DNA of 8,908 bases from Pseudomonadota bacterium (GTDB taxonomy: Bacteria; Pseudomonadota; Alphaproteobacteria; Reyranellales; Reyranellaceae). The notes beneath the pieces were generated by a model. It was not told the origin of the DNA. It was given only the letters and a program-made list of their open reading frames with translations, and did no database searches. The DNA lies in contig JAEZHS010000629.1 in the NCBI GenBank assembly GCA_023436825.1, positions 1 to 8,908 of the forward strand, in the 5' to 3' direction. A program made the translations under genes and the position numbers. Below, in pieces: positions 5,255 through 8,908 of this stretch; positions within the stretch are counted from its first letter, which is position 1; each line of letters starts with the position of its first letter.

Positions 5255-5866
5255 GACTGCCAGCCTGGCGGACTCAGAGCGGGTTCGGCGCTTCAGCGGC
5301 AACGCTGATGCCACTGGTCGAGGCCGTGTGCGCCCACGAGTTCGCAGCCGAACGGCTGCATGCCGACGACACGACCGTGCCGGTGCTCGACGTCGGACGC
5401 ACGCGCACCGGTCGACTATGGACCCACGTGCGCGACGACCGGCCGTTCGCCAGCGCCGACCCGCCGGCAGCCGTCTACCCGTACTCGCCCGACCGGCGTG
5501 GCGAGCATCCCGAGGAGCACCTGGCGTCGTGGGCAGGGCTGATGCAGGCCGACGCCTATGCCGGCTACGACCAGCTGTACAAGCTGGCCGCCGGCCCGGG
5601 CCGATCGTCGAGGCCGGATGCTGGGCCCATGCGCGGCGCAGTTCTTCGACCTGGCGCGGCTCAACAAGGCGCCGATCGCCATCGAGCGCGACATCAATGG
5701 CCTGTCGCCCGGTGAGCGGCGCCAGGTTCACCAGGAACGCAGCGGCCCTCGCGTCGAGGCGCTGGACGCCTGGCTGCGCGACCAGCACGCCCGGCTGTCG
5801 CCGAACAACCAGGTCGTCAAGGCGATCGCCTACAGCCTCAATGCTCTGGGGCGCGTTGGTCCCCGA
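5255..5866 (+). pseudogene. IS66-family transposase (TnpC) relic, several frameshifts and an internal deletion
   Basis: From an ATG at 5308 the frame reads FAAERLHADDTTVPVLDVGR, RTGRLWTHVRDDRPF, PPAAVYPYSPDRRGEHP and LMQADAYAGYDQLY, the diagnostic DDE-domain core of IS66 transposases. Homology extends upstream (GASAATLMPLVEA) and, in another frame, SLAD near 5262. At about 5598 it shifts to PGPIVEAGCWAHARR, at about 5635 to FFDLARLNKAPIAIERDING, and near 5840 again to LWGALV. The short APIAIERDINGLSP join lacks the dozen or so residues intact relatives have between two IE-like motifs, suggesting an in-frame deletion. The C-terminal domain and its catalytic Glu are gone. No terminal inverted repeats or tnpA/tnpB partners are visible. 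This is a dead internal fragment, about 600 of 1600 bases. Confidence 0.8.
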
Positions 5867-5878
5867 ACGCGTACCGAT

Positions 5879-6373
5879 CTACTGCGCCGGTTTCGCCCGC
5901 TGTTGTGCCCGCCACTCCCACGGCGGCACACAGCGATGACCGTGGACTCCTAGCTTTTGAGCCACAGCCTCACGCTCCTCAGGCGCATATCGATCGCTGT
6001 AGAGGCGGGAGGACCAAGCCCAGCCGGCCGACACCATCATGGCCTGGACGTCGTCATCCCCGGCGAAGCACCGTGCAAGCGGACGATTGTTGCGCGCGTC
6101 GTAGTCGACCTGCTTGCACGCTACAGGCCGGTTAGCGATGAAATTCTCCAACGCCTTCTTGGCCAACGGCCCGGGAAACCATTTACCGTCATCGCACGAC
6201 TGGCCCTTCTCCGGCGCATCTATTCCGAACAGCCGAATGAGCTGAGGACCGAACTTCACAGTGTCACCGTCTATGACTTGAAAGCGCGCGCTTGCGGCAG
6301 CGCGAACGGCGTCATTTTCGGTCTGTGCAACGGCTGGCAGCGCCAGAAGGAGGGTGAGAAGGCTCCGCCACAT
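5879..6373 (-). CDS. Secreted thermonuclease (SNase-like) family nuclease
   Basis: This is an intact 164-residue gene. The start at 6373 is chosen because it gives a clean signal peptide (MWRSLLTLLLALPAVAQ); the frame is open to 6421. The mature enzyme has the staphylococcal nuclease fold signature: FQVIDGDTV (Asp35, Asp37), LIRLFGIDAPE with Arg47, Asp52 and Glu55 matching catalytic Arg35, Asp40 and Glu43 of nuclease A, and Arg97 in ARNNRPLARCF as the probable Arg87 equivalent. GWAW (117-120), YAPEER and CVPPWEWR complete the family pattern. All catalytic residues are present, so Ca2+-dependent cleavage of extracellular or periplasmic DNA/RNA is expected. Four Cys (60, 86, 102, 148) could pair in the periplasm. 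Its 3' end stops just after the IS66 relic on the opposite strand. It appears to be a single gene. Confidence 0.85.
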   Translation of the reverse strand: MWRSLLTLLLALPAVAQTENDAVRAAASARFQVIDGDTVKFGPQLIRLFGIDAPEKGQSCDDGKWFPGPLAKKALENFIANRPVACKQVDYDARNNRPLARCFAGDDDVQAMMVSAGWAWSSRLYSDRYAPEEREAVAQKLGVHGHRCVPPWEWRAQQRAKPAQ

Positions 6374-6399
6374 TAAGGCATTGTGTCCGTCGCCAGCCA

Positions 6400-6422
6400 T
6401 TTGGCTTGTGCAAACAGCCAAA
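6400..6422. promoter_or_regulatory. Inverted repeat upstream of the nuclease gene
   Basis: TTTGGCT (6400-6406) and AGCCAAA (6416-6422) are a perfect 7-bp inverted repeat with a 9-base spacer, 27 bases before the proposed nuclease start. It could be an operator or a leader hairpin. No clear promoter hexamers accompany it. Confidence 0.2.
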
Positions 6423-6561
6423 AGGACGTTCGCTTTCTGAGGTCATGGAGTGGTCGTGGCTAGAGTTGCGGGCAAGCGGCAGATCCCGAGCGGGGAACTT
6501 TAAAAGCATCTTTTGGCCAATTGGGCAGTAACCGCCCTACACAACCCGCACCGCCCTCTCG

Positions 6562-6735
6562 ATGTTGCTCATAGCCACAGCACCGGCGATGGCGGGCATT
6601 GTGCCGAGCGGCACGCGCTATAACACAGACGGCTGCGGCGAATGGCCATTTCTCACCATTCTCCCGGGGCTGATGCTTGGCCTCTTCAGGGAGCACGCGT
6701 TGCCGTGGACAGACGCTCGCTACGCAGCCTTCTAG
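6562..6735 (+). CDS. Possible 57-residue exported peptide
   Basis: An ATG at 6562 opens a 57-codon frame beginning MLLIATAPAMAGIVPSGTRY and containing DGCGEWPFLTILPGLMLGLF. It has two hydrophobic patches but only a short leader and no ribosome-binding site. The amino-acid composition looks more like a protein than the opposing minus-strand frames do. No family is recognised and it may be a relic or chance. Confidence 0.2.
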   Translation: MLLIATAPAMAGIVPSGTRYNTDGCGEWPFLTILPGLMLGLFREHALPWTDARYAAF

Positions 6736-7057
6736 ATGGAATTGGCGCAATATGATTTTGTCATCACGACCTCACGGACTGTCCTTCTGGACGCTACAAC
6801 CCCTCAGCCGACGTGCTTTTAGGCGTTACGTAAGGCAAATGCTTCTGGAGAGGCTCAAGGCGCTACAGACCGACGGGAAAGAGCTGGTTGATCACGAGTC
6901 GGGGGTACCCTCGACGTGTGGGCGGTTGCAGGCGTGCAGTAGAGGTGCTGGGCGGAGTTTTTTTGTCGAGTGCCAGCGCACTGATCCTCAGATTACGCCT
7001 TTCGACGTCCGCTCGACCGGTATCACCTGCCTGCCGCCTTTACGCAGCAGGACCAGA
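6736..7057. other. No supported gene
   Basis: All six frames are short or low in protein character here. GC content falls relative to the flanks over about 6750-6900. A run of seven T at 6958-6964 has no upstream stem, so it is not a convincing terminator. I see no relic I can name. Confidence 0.35.
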
Positions 7058-7349
7058 TCAGGCACCCCATAGCAGGCGGCCATCAACCGGGATGTCGGCT
7101 CCCAATGTAGTCCGAGGCGCTGCTGGCCAGAAAGGCGGCGATTCCGGCGAAGTCGTCGGGGGTGCCGACGCGCTTCGCGGAAATCGCCCGTCATGAACTC
7201 CGGGGCGCTCTGCAAGCGTTTGGTCATGGCCGTGTCGATCAATCCGGGCAGCATAGTGTTCACTTGGATATTGTCCGCTGCCCACGCTGCCGCGCAGTTC
7301 TTGCTGAGCTGCACGATGCCCGCCTTTGCCGGCCGGTAGGCGGTCCCAC
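7058..7349 (-). pseudogene. Short-chain dehydrogenase/reductase (SDR), C-terminal half, two frameshifts
   Basis: Reading leftward from about 7349, the first frame gives TAYRPAKAGIVQLSKNCAAA (the SDR YxxxK catalytic region, Tyr and Lys preserved), NIQVNTMLPGLIDTAMTKRL and MTGDFREA. The homology then moves one base to RVGTPDDFAGIAAFLASSAS and DYIG, and again one base to GADIPVDGRLLW with a stop at 7058. These three pieces are the normal contiguous C-terminal half of a classical SDR. The Rossmann N-terminal half (TGxxxGxG, NNAG) is missing; upstream of 7350 a TAG interrupts the frame and no homology follows. The relic is therefore non-functional. The substrate cannot be told. Confidence 0.7.
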
Positions 7350-7700
7350 GCTAAGCCGGGCTGACCAATGCCCACGGCCAGCCCGACCCTTCCAAGGCGC
7401 CCCACAACGGGGAAGGAATGCCGCGATTACTGCCGCCGATACAACGGCAGCGCAGGGACCTTACGGATGAACCCGCGGACATCTTTGGCGAAAGGCACTT
7501 TTGACACTGCACACAAAGTGCAAAGGTGATGATATTGTCCGCCCAGCGGCGTGGAATGCTGGTCCCCCAGCGCCCCACCCCACGCGCGTAAGGGCCGTCG
7601 CTGCGTACACGAGAGGTGGCGCGCGGCGGCCCGTTTATTTGACCCCGTGCGCTTGGCCTTCCCGGGCGACATAAAAAGCCAAGGTTTCAGCGCCGGCGGA
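7350..7700. other. No supported gene
   Basis: Frames are open by GC bias but none carries a recognisable motif. The region would hold the promoter of the gene at 7701. The plus frame from 7551 is continuous with that gene, but its first 50 residues (Arg/Pro-rich) look like leader or intergenic sequence. Confidence 0.35.
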
Positions 7701-7952
7701 ATGGCGATGTTACCCCATCAGCTCGAGGCCATCGCCGACCACATCTGCGATCTCGTCCGGGCTCTATCGGAGAACCAGCCTCGCAGCGTTCCGCGCCGGA
7801 TCGCGCTCCACGACATTCACGCCGCTATGCGTCGCCAGGGCCTGAAGGTAACGGTCGACGACCTGCGGGCAGCCGTCGCGATTGCGGTCGATCGCGGCAT
7901 GCTTAAGGCTGCCGGCAAGCCCGTGCACTCAGTGTCGCTGGATCGTCAGTAG
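7701..7952 (+). CDS. Small winged-helix-like protein of unknown function
   Basis: The frame is open from 7551, but protein-like sequence starts at two nearby ATGs (7701 and 7707); GGCGGA just before 7701 can serve as the ribosome-binding site for 7707. The 83-residue product is helix HQLEAIADHICDLVRALSEN, a basic linker with RSVPRR, a second helix LHDIHAAMRRQGLKVTVDDL, a third helix LRAAVAIAVDRGMLKAAG and a closing strand VHSVSL. Helix, helix-turn-helix and beta hairpin together fit a small winged-helix DNA-binding or dimerisation fold, which is an inference from pattern only. No neighbour clarifies its target. Confidence 0.5.
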   Translation: MAMLPHQLEAIADHICDLVRALSENQPRSVPRRIALHDIHAAMRRQGLKVTVDDLRAAVAIAVDRGMLKAAGKPVHSVSLDRQ

Positions 7953-8026
7953 GCGGTAGAAAGATCCAGAGGGCGGAGCATCAGCGCCCAGCCCCCTGTC
8001 CGAATCGGAGGATCCCCGAAAGCTCC

Positions 8027-8521
8027 TTGGGGCTTCCGCTCCGGCCGAGCGTGGACCGCCCCGCTATTGTCGCGCCAGCCGCTGCCGCGGCCCCTCAGCC
8101 TCGCAGGCAGCGGTCAGGCCCCGCACCGCTCTTCCCATCCTGGTGCGGGGCCGCTACCGCCGTGCTCGAAAAGGAGACGGCAGCCGAAGCCGCCGCTCGC
8201 AAGTTGGTCGACGAAGCGGATGATCGAGCGCAAGGGTCAAACTCCCAATCACCTCTCGGCATGCGGAATCTCACATCCCGCCAACCATCCGTGATGTACA
8301 GACCCGCCATGGTTCACGAAAGCACTCCCGGCAAGTGGTCGCTCTGGGCGACACATCCGCATCGTCTTGGCGGCATCGCGGAACTGTTCCCCAACGAGGC
8401 CGCCGCGGATGCTCGGGCTCGCGACCTCAGGCGCGTAGGCTACAAAGTCGAAACATTCCTGTCGCGACCGGACCAGCGAGCGATGCCAGGGGCGCATCCG
8501 GCGCTCTTGCGCCACCGCTAG
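8027..8521 (+). CDS. Hypothetical protein; only the C-terminal half is convincing
   Basis: The plus frame is open from 8027 (TTG) to a stop at 8521. Residues 1-40 are Pro/Ala/Arg-rich and probably not protein. Residues 46-70 (VLEKETAAEAAARKLVDEAD) and 99-141 (GKWSLWATHPHRLGGIAELF, then NEAAADARARDLRRVGYKVE) both look real and share an E-x-A-A-x-A-x-A-R-x-L helix, as if two copies of a small domain were present. Candidate starts with ATG are 8261, 8294 and 8309; none has a clear ribosome-binding site. A perfect 11-bp inverted repeat lies inside the frame at 8117-8152, arguing for a start downstream of it. Function unknown. Confidence 0.4.
   Translation: MGLPLRPSVDRPAIVAPAAAAAPQPRRQRSGPAPLFPSWCGAATAVLEKETAAEAAARKLVDEADDRAQGSNSQSPLGMRNLTSRQPSVMYRPAMVHESTPGKWSLWATHPHRLGGIAELFPNEAAADARARDLRRVGYKVETFLSRPDQRAMPGAHPALLRHR
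8117..8152. repeat. Perfect 11-bp inverted repeat
   Basis: GGCCCCGCACC (8117-8127) and GGTGCGGGGCC (8142-8152) are exact reverse complements separated by 14 bases. As RNA this would be a very stable hairpin. No T-tract follows on either strand within 10 bases, so a simple intrinsic terminator is not obvious. A protein-binding palindrome, a leader hairpin or a mobile-element end are alternatives. Confidence 0.45.
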
Positions 8522-8619
8522 GGCCCGCACATCAAGCCGAAGGCCAAACGGCCTACCCCCGGGGTGGTACCTCGACTGTGCCGGTGCGAACGTCGAGCGC
8601 GCACTATAGAAAAAGGCCG

Positions 8620-8838
8620 ATGGCCAAGGATGGAATGCCTGGGAAATGCAGGCTGCGGACAATCGAGCCGGCCCGCGAGCTCGCCGCCCTCCGCGACCTT
8701 CCGCCAGCCCAAGCCCTCGACGCCTACGTTGCCAAGCGGCCGTTGCTGCAGGCGGTGATTCAAGAGCCGACGAACAGAGCCAATCGAGCCAATCGATGCA
8801 TGCTCGCGAGGTCGTCTGACTTGAAGAAGAAGAATTGA
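8620..8838 (+). CDS. Hypothetical 72-residue protein
   Basis: The ATG at 8620 is preceded by AAAAAGG, a usable ribosome-binding site. The product is helical and basic: RTIEPARELAALRDLPPAQA followed by LDAYVAKRPLLQAVIQEP and a Lys-rich end DLKKKN. A tandem 9-base duplication (AGCCAATCG twice, 8778-8795) inserts RANRAN near the C-terminus. A terminator-like hairpin follows its stop within 7 bases, supporting it as a real last gene of its transcript. Family not recognised. Confidence 0.5.
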   Translation: MAKDGMPGKCRLRTIEPARELAALRDLPPAQALDAYVAKRPLLQAVIQEPTNRANRANRCMLARSSDLKKKN

Positions 8839-8844
8839 AGGAAG

Positions 8845-8868
8845 CGGCCCGCCGCAGCGGGCCGTTGT
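8845..8868 (+). terminator. Terminator-like hairpin after the gene at 8620
   Basis: CGGCCCGC (8845-8852), loop CGCA, then GCGGGCCG (8857-8864) is a perfect 8-bp GC stem followed by TTGT. The T-tract is poor, but position (just past a stop codon) and stem strength fit a transcription terminator. Confidence 0.55.
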
Positions 8869-8908
8869 ACGGGCGGCCCGGGCGACACCCCCGCCCCGGC
8901 CCGCAACC

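Noticed and set aside
5024..5788. 254-codon minus-strand frame
   Set aside because: Arg/Ala-rich shadow of the IS66 transposase relic, which has clear homology on the plus strand.
6460..6750. 96-codon minus-strand frame
   Set aside because: Cys/Arg/His-rich composition without pattern; overlaps a more protein-like but still weak plus-strand frame.
6958..6964. Run of seven T, considered as terminator
   Set aside because: No inverted repeat directly upstream on either strand.
1..8908. CRISPR arrays and tRNA genes
   Set aside because: No evenly spaced direct repeats of CRISPR size and no T-loop/acceptor pattern seen on either strand by eye.

Overview
The window is GC-rich with strong G/C preference at third codon positions. 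The recognisable families (caspase-like protein with a peptidoglycan-binding-like and Cys-rich tail, Rap1a/Tai-like secreted protein, secreted SNase-type nuclease, IS66 transposase, TauE/SafE, SDR) are a set often found together in Hyphomicrobiales (Bradyrhizobium/Rhodopseudomonas-like alphaproteobacteria). That placement is an inference; there is no rRNA or tRNA to anchor it. The window reads as an accessory, decaying region: few intact genes, many fragments with frameshifts, and abrupt changes from one gene remnant to the next.

Layout. 1-122: 5' end of a minus-strand gene cut by the window edge. 536-958: small plus-strand protein with one C-terminal hydrophobic segment. 913-1110: possible small minus-strand membrane protein, tail to tail with it. 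1282-2231: compact minus-strand cluster of four overlapping genes that looks like a phage lysis (spanin-like) cassette, including a proline-rich lipoprotein started inside another frame. 2253-3242: C-terminal two thirds of a caspase-family protein, abutting the cassette head to head with no catalytic domain. 3325-3621: small exported protein. 3764-3901: Tat-like N-terminal remnant on the minus strand.

4026-4947 (minus) is an operon-like run: a 51-residue membrane protein, a half-length TauE/SafE-like gene broken by two compensating frameshifts, and a Rap1a/Tai-like exported protein. Phased GGCGTGA repeats lie upstream at 5008-5047. 5255-5866 is an IS66 transposase relic with several frameshifts. 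5879-6373 (minus) is an intact secreted thermonuclease-like enzyme. 7058-7349 (minus) is the C-terminal half of an SDR with two frameshifts. The right end holds three small plus-strand genes of unknown function (7701, 8027/8294, 8620), a perfect 11-bp inverted repeat, and a terminator-like hairpin at 8845-8868.

No complete new system is evident. The most interesting parts are the nested lysis-like cassette with an apparent stop-codon loss that is silent in the overlapping lipoprotein, its junction with the decapitated caspase gene, and the phased repeats ahead of the TauE/Rap1a run. The number of frameshifts could reflect true decay or base-calling errors in a draft assembly; sequence alone cannot settle this.
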